Positions 52,959 to 62,967 of a stretch of DNA of 64,000 bases are shown one piece after another; the stretch's first letter is position 1; every line of letters starts with the position of its first letter. The stretch lies in contig NZ_VSMB01000010.1 in the NCBI RefSeq assembly GCF_009805705.1, positions 62,001-126,000 of the forward strand, given 5' to 3'. The stretch is from Ruania rhizosphaerae (GTDB taxonomy: Bacteria; Actinomycetota; Actinomycetes; Actinomycetales; Beutenbergiaceae). The notes beneath the pieces were generated by a model. That model saw nothing but the letters and a program-made list of their open reading frames with translations. It ran no database searches and was not told the origin of the DNA. Position numbers and translations under genes: made by a program.

Positions 52959-53981
52959 ATGCTGCCCCTCACCCTCGGCTACAAGGCCTCCGCCGAACAG
53001 TTCGGCCCCCGTCAGCTCGTCGAACTGGGCGTTGCTGCCGAGGCGCATGGCATGGATTCTGTCGCGATCAGTGACCACTTCCAGCCGTGGCGGCACGAGG
53101 GAGGCCACGCCCCGTTCTCGCTCGCATGGATGGCGGCAGTCGGGGAGCGCACCGAGCGAATCCGGATCGGCACCTCCGTCATGACGCCCACCTTCCGCTA
53201 CAACCCCGCCGTACTCGCTCAGGCGTTCGCCACGATGGGCATGCTCTACCCGGGCCGGATCATGCTCGGCGTCGGCTCCGGGGAGGCCCTGAACGAGATC
53301 GCCACCGGATTCCAGGGAGCGGGGGAGCAGCAGTGGCCGGAGTTCAAGGAGCGCTTCGCCCGCTTGCGCGAAGCGGTCCGGCTGATGCGGGCGCTCTGGT
53401 CGGGGGAGCGGGTGGATTTCGACGGTGAGTACTACTCGACCCACGGCGCCAGCATCTACGACACCCCCGATGGTGGTATCCCGGTCTACATCGCGGCCGG
53501 TGGCCCGATGGTCGCCCGCTACGCCGGGCGAGCCGGGGACGGGTTCATCTGCACCTCCGGCAAGGGCATGGACCTCTACACCGAGAAGCTGCTGCCCGCG
53601 GTGGCCGAAGGGGCCGCGAAGGCCGAGCGCGACGCCGAGCAGATCGACAGGATGATCGAGATCAAGATCTCCTATGACACCGACCCCGAGCTCGCGCTGG
53701 AGAACACCCGATTCTGGTCCCCGCTCTCGCTCACTGCCGAGCAGAAGCACTCCATCAATGACCCGATCGAGATGGAACGTGCCGCCGATGCCCTGCCGAT
53801 CGAGCAGATCGCGAAGCGGTGGATCGTCGCCTCCGACCCCGACGACGCCGTGGAGCAGGTGCTCGCCTACCGTCGCATCGGGTTCAACCACCTCGTCTTC
53901 CACGCCCCGGGCCACGACCAGCGGCGCTTCCTCGAACTGTTCGAGCGCGACCTGGCGCCGCGGTTGCGCGCCGCTGAGTGA
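52959..53981 (+). CDS. fgd: F420-dependent glucose-6-phosphate dehydrogenase
   Basis: A 340-residue luciferase-like monooxygenase-fold enzyme that oxidises glucose-6-phosphate and reduces coenzyme F420. Family-specific stretches are [77 protein letters not shown] (starting as VYIAAGG), [18 protein letters not shown] and [13 protein letters not shown], all normal for Fgd. The ATG follows AAAGGACG. It provides reduced F420 for oxidoreductases such as that at 61 kb. Confidence 0.96.
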   Translation: MLPLTLGYKASAEQFGPRQLVELGVAAEAHGMDSVAISDHFQPWRHEGGHAPFSLAWMAAVGERTERIRIGTSVMTPTFRYNPAVLAQAFATMGMLYPGRIMLGVGSGEALNEIATGFQGAGEQQWPEFKERFARLREAVRLMRALWSGERVDFDGEYYSTHGASIYDTPDGGIPVYIAAGGPMVARYAGRAGDGFICTSGKGMDLYTEKLLPAVAEGAAKAERDAEQIDRMIEIKISYDTDPELALENTRFWSPLSLTAEQKHSINDPIEMERAADALPIEQIAKRWIVASDPDDAVEQVLAYRRIGFNHLVFHAPGHDQRRFLELFERDLAPRLRAAE

Positions 53982-54104
53982 GCACGCCGCCACACGGCGA
54001 GACGGATGTAACACAGCCGTCACTGCCCCGCCCGGATGTGGAAACCTGAGGGTCCTATCGTCACGATCGTGACGACCACCGATGTGGCTCCACCTGAGGA
54101 CCCG

Positions 54105-54821
54105 ATGATCACCGACCAGCCGCCAGCGACCCCACCGGTGCTGCTCGCGTGCTCCCACGGGACGTCCTCTCCGGCCGGGCAGCGGGCGATCGAAGCGTTG
54201 GTGGAGGTCGTCGCCACCCGTGCGCCGGAGCTTGCCGTCTCCGCTGCATTCGTGGACGTGCAGGACCCTGACGTTCCCTCCACGCTCGACGCGCTCGGCG
54301 AGTCTCAGGTGCAGGTGGTGCCGCTGTTGCTCTCGGCCGGCTACCACGTGCACGTCGACCTTGCCGAGGCTGTGGAGGGCCGTGACCACGCTCGCGTCAC
54401 CGGTGCGCTGGGCCCCGATTCCCGGCTGGTGCGCCTCCTCGCGCGCCGCCTGCACGAGGCGGGGCTGCGCGAGGAGGATGCCGTGGTGCTCGCTGCTGCC
54501 GGATCGTCCAACACCAGCGCTGTGGCGGACTGCCGGCATGTGGGGGAGGAACTGGCCGCCACGCTGGGCCGCCGGGTCACCACGGCGTTTCTCTCCGCGG
54601 CACAGCCGCGCCTTCCCGACGTCGTAACCCAGGCCCGTAGCCGCCTCACCTCACCCAGTGCCCGGGTGGTGGTGGCCACCTACCTCCTCGCGCCGGGATT
54701 CTTCGCCGATCTCGCGGCCGCCTCGGGAGCCGACGTGGTCACCCCGCCGCTGCTCACCGACGACGAACCCCCTGCCGCCGAGCTGGTCGAGATCGTGCTG
54801 GACCGGTACCGGGGCCGCTGA
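54105..54821 (+). CDS. Sirohydrochlorin chelatase (CbiX/SirB family)
   Basis: A 238-residue two-half chelatase. His18 in ACSHGTSS and His81/His83 in SAGYHVHVDL are the metal-binding histidines; a second-half pattern (VVLAAAGSSNTSA, ATYLLAPGFFADL) matches the duplicated fold. It would insert iron (or cobalt) into sirohydrochlorin. Given the nitrite reductase and siroheme genes 7 kb upstream, iron for siroheme is likely. The ATG at 54105 follows GAGG at five bases; GTG at 54069 is possible. Confidence 0.88.
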   Translation: MITDQPPATPPVLLACSHGTSSPAGQRAIEALVEVVATRAPELAVSAAFVDVQDPDVPSTLDALGESQVQVVPLLLSAGYHVHVDLAEAVEGRDHARVTGALGPDSRLVRLLARRLHEAGLREEDAVVLAAAGSSNTSAVADCRHVGEELAATLGRRVTTAFLSAAQPRLPDVVTQARSRLTSPSARVVVATYLLAPGFFADLAAASGADVVTPPLLTDDEPPAAELVEIVLDRYRGR

Positions 54822-54838
54822 CTGCCCGGCTCGGACGC

Positions 54839-55774
54839 TCACTCGATCCGTAGCACGACCTTGCCGGTGGTGGATCCGGACTCGACCGCCTCGTGCGCGG
54901 CGGCCGCCTGATTCCATGGCAGCACCCTGTCGATGATCACCTCGAACCGGCCCTCGGTGATCAGCTGCGCGACCTCGCCGAGCGCGTACCAGGCGCGGCC
55001 CTCGGATCCGTCGGAGACGATCGCGTCCGTCTCGCCCGAGAAGTCGGCGATGGTCACTACCCGGCGCGCATCGCCGGTCAGTTCAATCAGTTCCCCGGCC
55101 GCACCCTTCCCCGCCAGGTCGGCGCCGAGCAGAGCCTCCGCCTCGAGCCCAGCAGACTCGAGCCCAGCCTCGGCCAACACACTCCGCACCCGGCCGGCCA
55201 GCCCCGGACCGTAGGTTGTCGGCAGCCCACCCAGGCGACGCACCAGCTCGTGCTTGCTCTCCGAGGCGGTGCCCACCACGTGCAGGCCACGGGCAGCGGC
55301 CAGCTGTACCAGCGTCGTCCCGACACCGCCGGAGGCGCCGTCGACCACCAGCACCTGGCCCTCCTGCGCGTCCAGTGCCTGCAGAATGCGCGCCGCTGTC
55401 TCGGCCACGGTCACCACAGCGGCCCCCTGCTCACTGGAGACTCCCTCCGGAGTGCGCCAGAACGCCGTCAGGGTAGCGTGTTCGGCCGTGACCGAGGTCC
55501 CGGCGCCGAACACGCGCTGGCCGATCTCGTACCCCTGCACGCCCTCACCGATCTCGTCCACCACTCCGGCGGCGTCGAAGCCCGGGATGCGCGGGGCACG
55601 CAGCACCCGCCCGGGCTTGGCCATCGCTCCCGAGCGCAGGGTGGCGTCGATCGGGTTCACTGCCGCCGCCTCGACGGCGATACGCACCTCACCGGGGCCG
55701 GCGTGCGGCTCCTCCGCCTCACCCAGGGTCAAGACGTCAGGTCCACCGAAAGTGTCGTACTGAAGTGCGCGCAC
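54839..55774 (-). CDS. Zinc-independent MDR oxidoreductase (quinone reductase-like)
   Basis: A 311-residue medium-chain dehydrogenase/reductase. The N-terminal GroES-like domain has AVNPIDATLRSGAM and RIPGFDAAGVVDEIGEGV; the NADPH fold is VLVVDGASGGVGTTLVQLA. Zinc-binding cysteines are missing, so it resembles NADPH:quinone reductases. It starts 17 bp after valS ends on the same strand, so it may be co-transcribed with it. Confidence 0.9.
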   Translation of the reverse strand: MRALQYDTFGGPDVLTLGEAEEPHAGPGEVRIAVEAAAVNPIDATLRSGAMAKPGRVLRAPRIPGFDAAGVVDEIGEGVQGYEIGQRVFGAGTSVTAEHATLTAFWRTPEGVSSEQGAAVVTVAETAARILQALDAQEGQVLVVDGASGGVGTTLVQLAAARGLHVVGTASESKHELVRRLGGLPTTYGPGLAGRVRSVLAEAGLESAGLEAEALLGADLAGKGAAGELIELTGDARRVVTIADFSGETDAIVSDGSEGRAWYALGEVAQLITEGRFEVIIDRVLPWNQAAAAHEAVESGSTTGKVVLRIE

Positions 55775-55791
55775 GAGAAGCTCCGATCTCG

Positions 55792-58455
55792 CTACTTGGG
55801 CTGCTTCGGTTCGGGAGGCAGCAGTTCACCGGTCACGCCGATCGCACCGGCGTCAGCGTCGGTCGACGTGGTGACTGTCAACTCTCCGGCCACGCGTCCG
55901 GCTGACTTCAGGTCACCGGCCACCGCCGCGACCAGCGCCTGCTGGCCAGAACGAACGGCCAGCTCGGCCGACACGAACGCGGTGCGCTGGGAGACCTTGG
56001 CTTCCGACTTCACCTTCCGCATCGCGGCCAGGGCGCCACCGGCGGCGGGCAGCAGCGCCGGATCCCCGTCTGCGGCAGCCAGCCGGAGCGTGTCGGACGT
56101 CGGCCAGGCGGCGCGGTGCACCGACCCCTCCCGCCACCAGGACCAGACCTCCTCGGTGGCGAACGGCAGGAACGGGGCGAACAGCCGCAGCAGCGTGTCG
56201 AGGGACAACCACAGCGCCGCCCTGGCGCTCGCGATCGCCTCCGGGCTCACCGCAGCGGCCTCACCGCCGTAGGCGCGATCCTTGACCAGCTCCAGGTAGT
56301 CGTCGGTGAAGGTCCAGAAGAACGACTCTGACAGCTCCAGCGCCCGCGCGTGATCGAACGCCTCGAATGCTGTGCTCGCCTTGTCCACCACGCCCGCCAA
56401 CTCGGCCAGCACGGCGCGGTCGATCGGCTCGGTCACCGCCACGGGGTCCAGTGTCACCTGCGAATCACCGGCGAAGGACAGTGCGAACTTGCTGGCGTTC
56501 AGCAGCTTGATCGCCAACCGGCGCCCGATCTTCATCTGGCCCTCGTCGAAGGCCGTATCCGCGCCCAGACGGGCCGAGGCCGACCAGTAGCGGACGGCGT
56601 CGGAGCCGTGCTGCTCCAGCAGCCCCAGCGGGGTGACCACGTTCCCCTTCGACTTCGACATCTTCTTGCGGTCCGGGTCCAGGATCCAGCCCGAGATGGC
56701 GGCCCGGTGCCAGGGCAAGCAGTCGTGCTCGGCATTGGCGCGCACCACGGTGGAGAACAGCCACGTCCGGATGATGTCGTGCCCCTGCGGGCGTACGTCG
56801 TAGGGGAAGACAGTCTCGAAGAACTCCGGGTCGCGCTCCCAGCGCCCCGCCAGCTGCGGTGTCAGTGACGAGGTGGCCCAGGTGTCGAGCACGTCCGGAT
56901 CGCCCGCGAAGCCGCCCGGCTTCCCGCGCTGCTCGGGCGTGTAGCCCTCGGGCACATCGGTGGCCGGGTCGATCGGCAGCTGGTCCTCCGTGGGCACCAG
57001 CGGATCGTCATACAGCACCTCGCCCGCATCGTTCAAGCGGTACCAGACCGGGAACGGCACGCCGAAGAACCGCTGCCGGGATAGCAGCCAGTCGCCGGTG
57101 AGACCGTCCACCCAGTTCTCATAGCGGGACTCCATGTGCCCCGGATACCAGGTGATCTCCTTGCCGCGCTTGACCAGCGACTCGCGCAGATCGGCATCGC
57201 GGCCCCCGTTGCGCACGTACCACTGCCGGGAAGAGACGATCTCCAGCGGCTTGTCGCCCTTCTCGAAGAACTTCACCGGGTGGGAGATCTTGCGCGGCTC
57301 GCCGTGCAGATCCCCGGACTCGGTGAGCAGCTCCACCATCGTCTTCTGCGCGGAGAACACCGTCAGCCCCACCAGGCGCTCGTAGGCAGCCAGCCCCTCG
57401 GCGGAGGCGATCGCGGCGGGCGGCTCGGCCAGGATCCGGCCGTCGCGGCCGATGATGGTACGCGTGGGCAGGTTCAGCTCCCGCCACCACGTGACGTCGG
57501 TCGTGTCACCGAAGGTGCAGATCATCGCGATCCCGGCGCCCTTCTCCGGGTCAGCCAGCTGGTGGGCGAGCACCGGCACCTCCACCCCGAACACCGGGGA
57601 GGTGACCGTGGAGCCGAACAATGGCTGGTAGCGCTCGTCGTCGGGGTGGGCCACCAGCGCCACACACGCGGCGAGGAGCTCCGGACGGGTGGTCTCGATG
57701 AACACGGGACCGTCAGCGCTGTGGAAGGAGATCCGGTGGTACGCGCCCTCGCGCTCTCGGTCCTCCAGCTCGGCCTGCGCCACCGCCGTCTGGAAGGTGA
57801 CATCCCACAGGGTCGGCGCCTCGATCTGGTACGCCTCACCCCGCGCGAGCTGACGCAGGAAGGCGCGCTGCGACGTCTGCTGCGCCACGGGTGAGATGGT
57901 CTGGTACGTCTGCGCCCAGTCCACGCTCAGCCCCAGGTAGCGGAAGACCCGCTCGAAGCTCTTCTCGTCCTCGGCCGCCAGCGTCAGGCACAGCTCGACG
58001 AAGTTCTGCCGCGAGATGGGGGTGGGACGGTGCTTCTTCGGCACATCGCCCGCGTACGGCGGGGTGAAGTCCGGGTCGTAGGGCAGGGAGGTGTCCACCT
58101 GCACCCCGTAGTAGTTCTGCACCCGCCGCTCGGTGGGCAGGCCGTTGTCGTCCCAGCCCATCGGGTAGAACACCTCGCGGCCGCGCATCCGCTGGTAGCG
58201 GGCCATGCAGTCGGTGTGGGTGTAGGAGAACACGTGCCCGATGTGCAGCGAGCCGGACGCCGTCGGGGGCGGGGTGTCGATCGAGAAGACCTGCTCGCGC
58301 GGGCGCGTGCGGTCGAAGGCGTAGGTACCGTTCTCGCCCCACGCCTGCGACCAGCGGTCCTCAAGGCCGTCGAGCGAAGGCTTCTCCGGTACCTGCGCGA
58401 CCGGGCGGAGTGGCTCGGTCACGGCGGTGGCAGGGTTCGGGATGTTCTCGCTCAT
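55792..58455 (-). CDS. valS: Valyl-tRNA synthetase
   Basis: An 887-residue class Ia synthetase charging tRNA-Val. HIGH is at residues 71-74 (SLHIGHVFSYTH) and KMSKS at 598-602 (DRKKMSKSKGN). The editing domain contains the IETTRPELLAACVALVAHP threonine-rich loop. A tRNA-binding helical domain follows, and the C-terminal coiled arm is present but short. The length is normal for actinobacteria. It lies between a PfkB kinase gene and an MDR oxidoreductase gene in a close minus-strand run. Confidence 0.97.
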   Translation of the reverse strand: MSENIPNPATAVTEPLRPVAQVPEKPSLDGLEDRWSQAWGENGTYAFDRTRPREQVFSIDTPPPTASGSLHIGHVFSYTHTDCMARYQRMRGREVFYPMGWDDNGLPTERRVQNYYGVQVDTSLPYDPDFTPPYAGDVPKKHRPTPISRQNFVELCLTLAAEDEKSFERVFRYLGLSVDWAQTYQTISPVAQQTSQRAFLRQLARGEAYQIEAPTLWDVTFQTAVAQAELEDREREGAYHRISFHSADGPVFIETTRPELLAACVALVAHPDDERYQPLFGSTVTSPVFGVEVPVLAHQLADPEKGAGIAMICTFGDTTDVTWWRELNLPTRTIIGRDGRILAEPPAAIASAEGLAAYERLVGLTVFSAQKTMVELLTESGDLHGEPRKISHPVKFFEKGDKPLEIVSSRQWYVRNGGRDADLRESLVKRGKEITWYPGHMESRYENWVDGLTGDWLLSRQRFFGVPFPVWYRLNDAGEVLYDDPLVPTEDQLPIDPATDVPEGYTPEQRGKPGGFAGDPDVLDTWATSSLTPQLAGRWERDPEFFETVFPYDVRPQGHDIIRTWLFSTVVRANAEHDCLPWHRAAISGWILDPDRKKMSKSKGNVVTPLGLLEQHGSDAVRYWSASARLGADTAFDEGQMKIGRRLAIKLLNASKFALSFAGDSQVTLDPVAVTEPIDRAVLAELAGVVDKASTAFEAFDHARALELSESFFWTFTDDYLELVKDRAYGGEAAAVSPEAIASARAALWLSLDTLLRLFAPFLPFATEEVWSWWREGSVHRAAWPTSDTLRLAAADGDPALLPAAGGALAAMRKVKSEAKVSQRTAFVSAELAVRSGQQALVAAVAGDLKSAGRVAGELTVTTSTDADAGAIGVTGELLPPEPKQPK

Positions 58456-58507
58456 GGTGCCTGATCATCCCAGATCCTCCCGGCGCCGTGGTAATCGCGG
58501 CGCCGCC

Positions 58508-59632
58508 TCATTGCCCTGAGGAGGGCGCCGTCGGAGGCTCCGCATCCGGTGAGGCGAGATCCGCGTCGGAGAAGCGGGCGATGGTGGCTTCCGCGCGCCG
58601 CACCCGCCGGGTGGTCATTCCCGCGAGGCACTCGGTGAGGAAGGAATATGCTCCGGCGGTCTCGCGGGCGCTGCTCTCGCCGGCGTCGGCCCGGGTGCGC
58701 ACGTCCCGCCACCAGTCGGCGATGTCACCCCACCCGGGAGCGGCCAGCGACCCTCCGAACTGCTGGACCGCCAGGGAGGAGCACAACGTGGCGAACCGGA
58801 GCCGCTTGGTCAGCGGCCACCCGCGCACGGTGCCGAGTACCAGGGCGGCGGCGAAGACATCGCCGGCGCCGGTCGGGTCGATCGCGGCCACATCCAGGGC
58901 AGGCACCTCGGCCTCCTCGCCGGTGGCGGAGTCGATCGCGATCACGCCCTCGTGGCCACGGGTCACCACGGCCAGCGGCACATGATCGGCGAGTGCGCGC
59001 AGCGCAGCCTGGGGGGAGTCGGTGCGCGTGTAGCCCATTGCTTCCTGTGCGTTGGGCGTGAACGCGTAGCAGTCGGCGAGGTCAGTCAGGATCCGCCGGT
59101 CCCACACCTGTTCGGGATCCCAGCCGGCGTCAGCGAACACCAGCGCGCCCTGCGTGGCGGCGGTGCGCCACCAGTCGGCTGACCTGACCTCAGGGTCACC
59201 CAGGTCGGCGAGCACCGCCCGGGTGGGAGGCGGCGGATCGAGCAGGGCTGCTACCGACTCCGGCGGCGGGTGACCGTGGGTGACCATCGACCTGTCGTCG
59301 TCCATGGCCAGGGAGACGGTCACCGGCGTGTGCCAGGCGTGGAAGCGGCGCGATCGGCTCAGGTCCACGTGCTCCTGGTCCCGCAGCACCTGCCACATCC
59401 AGTCCCCGTACAGGTCGTCACCGAACCCTGCCGCCAGGCCGGTGCACAGTCCCAGCCGCGAGGTGGCCACCGCGAGATTGGCGATTCCGCCGGGGGAGGA
59501 GCCCATGCCGGTGGTCCACACCTCGGTTCCCGGCGCCGGGGGATGCGGGAAGCCGGTGAAGACGATGTCGAAGAAGACGGTGCCGGCGAGCAGCACGTCG
59601 AAGGTCGGGGCGTCCTCGGAGCTGGTGGACAT
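58508..59632 (-). CDS. PfkB-family sugar kinase
   Basis: A 374-residue ribokinase-fold kinase. The N-terminal PfkB motif is GMGSSPGGIANLAVATSRLG, and the C-terminal one is DPTGAGDVFAAALVLG, holding the catalytic Asp. Substrate may be a sugar, nucleoside or sugar phosphate; not assignable. The ATG at 59632 begins MSTSSEDAP; no strong ribosome-binding site was seen. It is divergent from a GH4 glycosidase 76 bp away, so the two may use one sugar. Confidence 0.88.
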   Translation of the reverse strand: MSTSSEDAPTFDVLLAGTVFFDIVFTGFPHPPAPGTEVWTTGMGSSPGGIANLAVATSRLGLCTGLAAGFGDDLYGDWMWQVLRDQEHVDLSRSRRFHAWHTPVTVSLAMDDDRSMVTHGHPPPESVAALLDPPPPTRAVLADLGDPEVRSADWWRTAATQGALVFADAGWDPEQVWDRRILTDLADCYAFTPNAQEAMGYTRTDSPQAALRALADHVPLAVVTRGHEGVIAIDSATGEEAEVPALDVAAIDPTGAGDVFAAALVLGTVRGWPLTKRLRFATLCSSLAVQQFGGSLAAPGWGDIADWWRDVRTRADAGESSARETAGAYSFLTECLAGMTTRRVRRAEATIARFSDADLASPDAEPPTAPSSGQ

Positions 59633-59708
59633 GATGGTGTGAGTCTGCCATGGGACTGCCACGAGTGTGCCGTCTGGATGCCATGATCCGTGGGATACGT
59701 TGAGGCTC

Positions 59709-61109
59709 ATGAAGCTGGTGATTCTCGGTGGTGGCGGGTTCCGCGTGCCGTTGGTCTTCTCGGCGGTGCTGGCTGCACGCCACCGTGTGCCGATCACCGA
59801 GGTGGTGCTGCATGACGCCGATGCCGCCCGGTTGAGCGTGATGCACCGCGTGCTCACCGCGCAGGCGGAGCGGCTGGCTCCCGACGGCGGGGCTCGCTCT
59901 GATGGTGCACGGGGACTTGGGCAGGCTCCCGGCCCGGGCGTGCGCGTGCATGCCACCACGGACCTGGACGAGGCAGTCACCGGAGCGGATGTGGTGTTCG
60001 CCGCGATCCGGGTGGGTGGCACCCGCGGCCGGGTCCTGGATGAGCAGGTGGCGCTCCAGCGCGGGCTGCTCGGCCAGGAGACGATCGGGCCCGGTGGCCT
60101 GGCCTACGCCCTGCGGACGCTGCCCATGATGGACCACATCGCGGCCCGGATCGCGGAGCTGGCACCGCAGGCGTGGACGATCAACTTCACCAACCCGGCC
60201 GGGCTGATCACTGAAGCCATGCGCACCCACCTGGGCGAGCGGGTGGTCGGCATCTGCGACACCCCGATCGGCCTGGTGCGGCGCGTGGCCCGTGTGCTCG
60301 GTGTGGACCCGGCCGCCGAGTCCGTGCAGGTGGACTACCTGGGGCTGAACCACCTGGGGTTCCTGCACGGGCTGCACGTCGACGGCGTGGACCGGCTGCC
60401 GGAGCTCCTTGCCGACGATGGCCTGCTGGGCCAGATCGAGGAGGCGCGCACCCTCGGTCTGGACTGGGTGCGTGCCCGCGGTGCGATTCCCAACGAGTAC
60501 CTCTACTACTACGACTACGCGCGGGAGGCGACCGCCGCGATCCGTGGCGCCGGCCAGACCCGTGGTGAGTTTCTCGACGCCCAGCAGGCCGCGTTCTATC
60601 TCGAGGCGGCCCGCGCCGAGGATCCGCGAGCGCTGTGGGTGGACACCCTGGCTGAACGCGAGGCCAGCTACATGGCCGAGGCACGCGATGCCGACGCGTC
60701 GAGGGACGACGACGACCTTCAGGGCGGGTACCACGAGGTGGCGGTGGATTTGATGGCCGCGCTGCTGGCGGGGGAGCGGCACCGGATGATCCTGGACGTC
60801 GCCAATGACGGGATCGTGCCCACGCTCGCTGATGAGGCGGTGATCGAGGTGCCATGCGTGGTGAGTGAGGGGACGATCCGTGCGGACGTACCTCCCACGC
60901 CGCTCGCACTCGACGAGCTGGCACTGGTCACGGCGGTCAAGTCAGCCGATCGCGGCATCATTTGCGCTGCGCGGTCCGGTTCCCGGCAGCGGGCCTGGCA
61001 CGCCTTCGCCGTGCACCCGCTGGTCGACTCAGCCGCCGTGGCGCGTGATCTCGTGGATGCCTACATCGACGCCCACCCGACCATCGCAGCGGTTCTCGTC
61101 GAACCGTGA
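59709..61109 (+). CDS. GH4 family glycosidase (6-phospho-beta-glucosidase-like)
   Basis: A 466-residue NAD- and metal-dependent glycosidase. The Rossmann start is MKLVILGGGGFRVPLVFSAV; the metal Cys lies in GICDTPIGLVRRVA and the ligand His in YLGLNHLGFLHGL. NFTNPAGLITEA is the GH4 loop. GH4 enzymes act by redox-elimination on phosphorylated sugars delivered by a PTS, which fits PTS genes in this window. The substrate (6-phospho-beta-glucoside) is by resemblance only. ATG follows TTGAGG. Confidence 0.9.
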   Translation: MKLVILGGGGFRVPLVFSAVLAARHRVPITEVVLHDADAARLSVMHRVLTAQAERLAPDGGARSDGARGLGQAPGPGVRVHATTDLDEAVTGADVVFAAIRVGGTRGRVLDEQVALQRGLLGQETIGPGGLAYALRTLPMMDHIAARIAELAPQAWTINFTNPAGLITEAMRTHLGERVVGICDTPIGLVRRVARVLGVDPAAESVQVDYLGLNHLGFLHGLHVDGVDRLPELLADDGLLGQIEEARTLGLDWVRARGAIPNEYLYYYDYAREATAAIRGAGQTRGEFLDAQQAAFYLEAARAEDPRALWVDTLAEREASYMAEARDADASRDDDDLQGGYHEVAVDLMAALLAGERHRMILDVANDGIVPTLADEAVIEVPCVVSEGTIRADVPPTPLALDELALVTAVKSADRGIICAARSGSRQRAWHAFAVHPLVDSAAVARDLVDAYIDAHPTIAAVLVEP

Positions 61110-61183
61110 GGACCTGATCTCCCGACAATCCCGGATACTGGATACAATCGTGGGGTGAGTCGAGGACGTCTAGGCTGACTGGC

Positions 61184-62179
61184 ATGGCGACCATCGGCTA
61201 CGCGGCGGCACTGGAGCAGCTGCACCCGAGAGACGCCGTCGGCCTCGCGCAGACGGCGGAACGCCACGGTCTCACCGGCGTCATGGCCACCGATGTGATG
61301 CAGCCCTGGGTGCCTGCCCAAGGTCAGGCGAGTTTCGTCTGGAACGTGCTCACCGCCGTCGCGGAGCGAACGCAGGGGGATATCGGACCGGGCGTGGCCG
61401 TGCCGACGTTCCGCTGGCACCCGGCAGTGCTTGCGCAGGCAAGCGCCACCCTGGCTGCCATGTATCCGGGACGGCACTGGCTCGGTGTCGGCTCAGGTGA
61501 GGCGATCAACGAGCACGCGGTGGGACGGTACTGGCCGGAGGCACCGGAGCGGATCAACCGGATGTTCGAGGCGATCGACATCATCACCAAGGTGTTCAGC
61601 AACTCCCTGGCGGGGAAGGACTACAAGCACTCGGGGGAGTTCTTCCGGATGGAGTCCACGCGGCTGTGGACCATGCCCGAGACGCCGCCGGAGATTCTGG
61701 TGGCGACCGCGGGGCCCGTGACGGCACGACGTGCCGGACGCCTCGCCAACGGGCTGATCACCATGGGTGGACCGAGCGAGAAGGTGGCCAGGCTGTTCGA
61801 CCGGTTCGCAGTCGGTGCCAGGGATGCGGGGAAGGACCCGGCCATGATGCCGAAGGTGATACGGCTGCACCTGAGCTGGGCACGCACCCAGGGTGAGGCG
61901 ATGCGCAACGCGGTCACCGAGTGGCCCAACGGGGCGATGAAGTTCTCGAAGGCGGACCTGCGTTCACCGTTCGAGGTGGCTCAGATCGCCAAGCTGATCC
62001 GGCCCGAAGACTTCTCCGGTGCCATGGTCGTCTCGGCGGACCCGGCCGATCACCTGCGCGAGATCCAACGTTACGTCGATCTCGGTGCCAGCCGGATCTA
62101 CCTGCACAATGTGGGTCGCAACCAGGACGAGTTCCTGCGTGTGTTCGGCTCCGACGTACTCCCCAAGGTGGTTCATTGA
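61184..62179 (+). CDS. LLM-class F420-dependent oxidoreductase
   Basis: A 331-residue TIM-barrel oxidoreductase related to Fgd but distinct: [56 protein letters not shown]. It most likely uses F420, since cofE follows with a one-base overlap (TGATG). The substrate is unknown. A TACAAT hexamer at 61142-61147 is a good -10 upstream. Confidence 0.85.
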   Translation: MATIGYAAALEQLHPRDAVGLAQTAERHGLTGVMATDVMQPWVPAQGQASFVWNVLTAVAERTQGDIGPGVAVPTFRWHPAVLAQASATLAAMYPGRHWLGVGSGEAINEHAVGRYWPEAPERINRMFEAIDIITKVFSNSLAGKDYKHSGEFFRMESTRLWTMPETPPEILVATAGPVTARRAGRLANGLITMGGPSEKVARLFDRFAVGARDAGKDPAMMPKVIRLHLSWARTQGEAMRNAVTEWPNGAMKFSKADLRSPFEVAQIAKLIRPEDFSGAMVVSADPADHLREIQRYVDLGASRIYLHNVGRNQDEFLRVFGSDVLPKVVH

Positions 62180-62913
62180 TGTTGCTCGCCCAAGCCCCCG
62201 ACGGCCTTCCCGAGGTGACGTCCTCGACCGATCTTGCCGCTGCGCTGACCCCGGTGCTGGGCGGGCTCACGTGGCCGGACGGGTCCACGGGGCTGGCCGA
62301 GGGTGACATCGTGGTGGTCGCCTCGAAGGTGATCGCCAAGGCGGAGGGACGGCTGCGCAAGGCCGCAGACCGGGAGGCCGCGATCGAGGACGAGACGGTG
62401 CGGGTGGTGGCCACCCGCGACTACCCGGACGGGTCCACGCTCAAGATCGTCGAGAACCGGCAGGGGCTGGTGATGGCGGCCGCCGGGGTGGACACCTCCA
62501 ACGTGCTTCCCGGGACGGTGCTGCTGCTGCCCGAGGATCCCGACGAATCCGCACGGGTGCTGCGTCGTGGCCTGAACGCACGTCTCGGGCTGCGACCGGG
62601 GGTGCTGGTGACCGACTCGGTGGGCCGGCCCTGGCGGCGCGGCATCGCCGACATCAGCATCGGGGCGGCGGGTATCGACGTCCTGCAGGATCTGCGGGGG
62701 CGCCAGGATGCTCAAGGGCGCGAACTGCGGGCCACCGTGATCGCGGTGGCCGACGAGATCGCGGCCGCCGCCGACCTGGTGCGGGGCAAGACCGGCGGGC
62801 GACCGGTCGCGGTGGTGCGGGGCCTGGGGCACCTGGTCACCGCCGAGGACGGTGACGGCGCCAACGTGGCGATCCGGCCGCCCGAGGAGGACATGTTCCG
62901 TACCGGCACCTGA
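62179..62913 (+). CDS. cofE: F420-0:L-glutamate ligase CofE
   Basis: A 244-residue GTP-dependent ligase adding glutamates to the F420 side chain. Motifs are [61 protein letters not shown] and the closing [18 protein letters not shown]. Mycobacterial FbiB has an added C-terminal nitroreductase-like domain; this protein ends before it, so it is the single-domain form. It is coupled to the F420 oxidoreductase gene upstream and ends at a strong hairpin. Confidence 0.94.
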   Translation: MLLAQAPDGLPEVTSSTDLAAALTPVLGGLTWPDGSTGLAEGDIVVVASKVIAKAEGRLRKAADREAAIEDETVRVVATRDYPDGSTLKIVENRQGLVMAAAGVDTSNVLPGTVLLLPEDPDESARVLRRGLNARLGLRPGVLVTDSVGRPWRRGIADISIGAAGIDVLQDLRGRQDAQGRELRATVIAVADEIAAAADLVRGKTGGRPVAVVRGLGHLVTAEDGDGANVAIRPPEEDMFRTGT

Positions 62914-62965
62914 AATCGCTCGTCGATCTGGCGGTTCGTCAACGACCAGATCGACGAGCGATTTC
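62912..62965. terminator. 20-bp perfect hairpin between cofE and MMPL gene
   Basis: The arms 62912-62931 and 62946-62965 are exact complements with a 14-nt loop. It starts within the cofE stop codon and ends 2 bp before the end of the convergent transporter gene. A bidirectional terminator. Confidence 0.85.
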
Positions 62966-62967
62966 GG

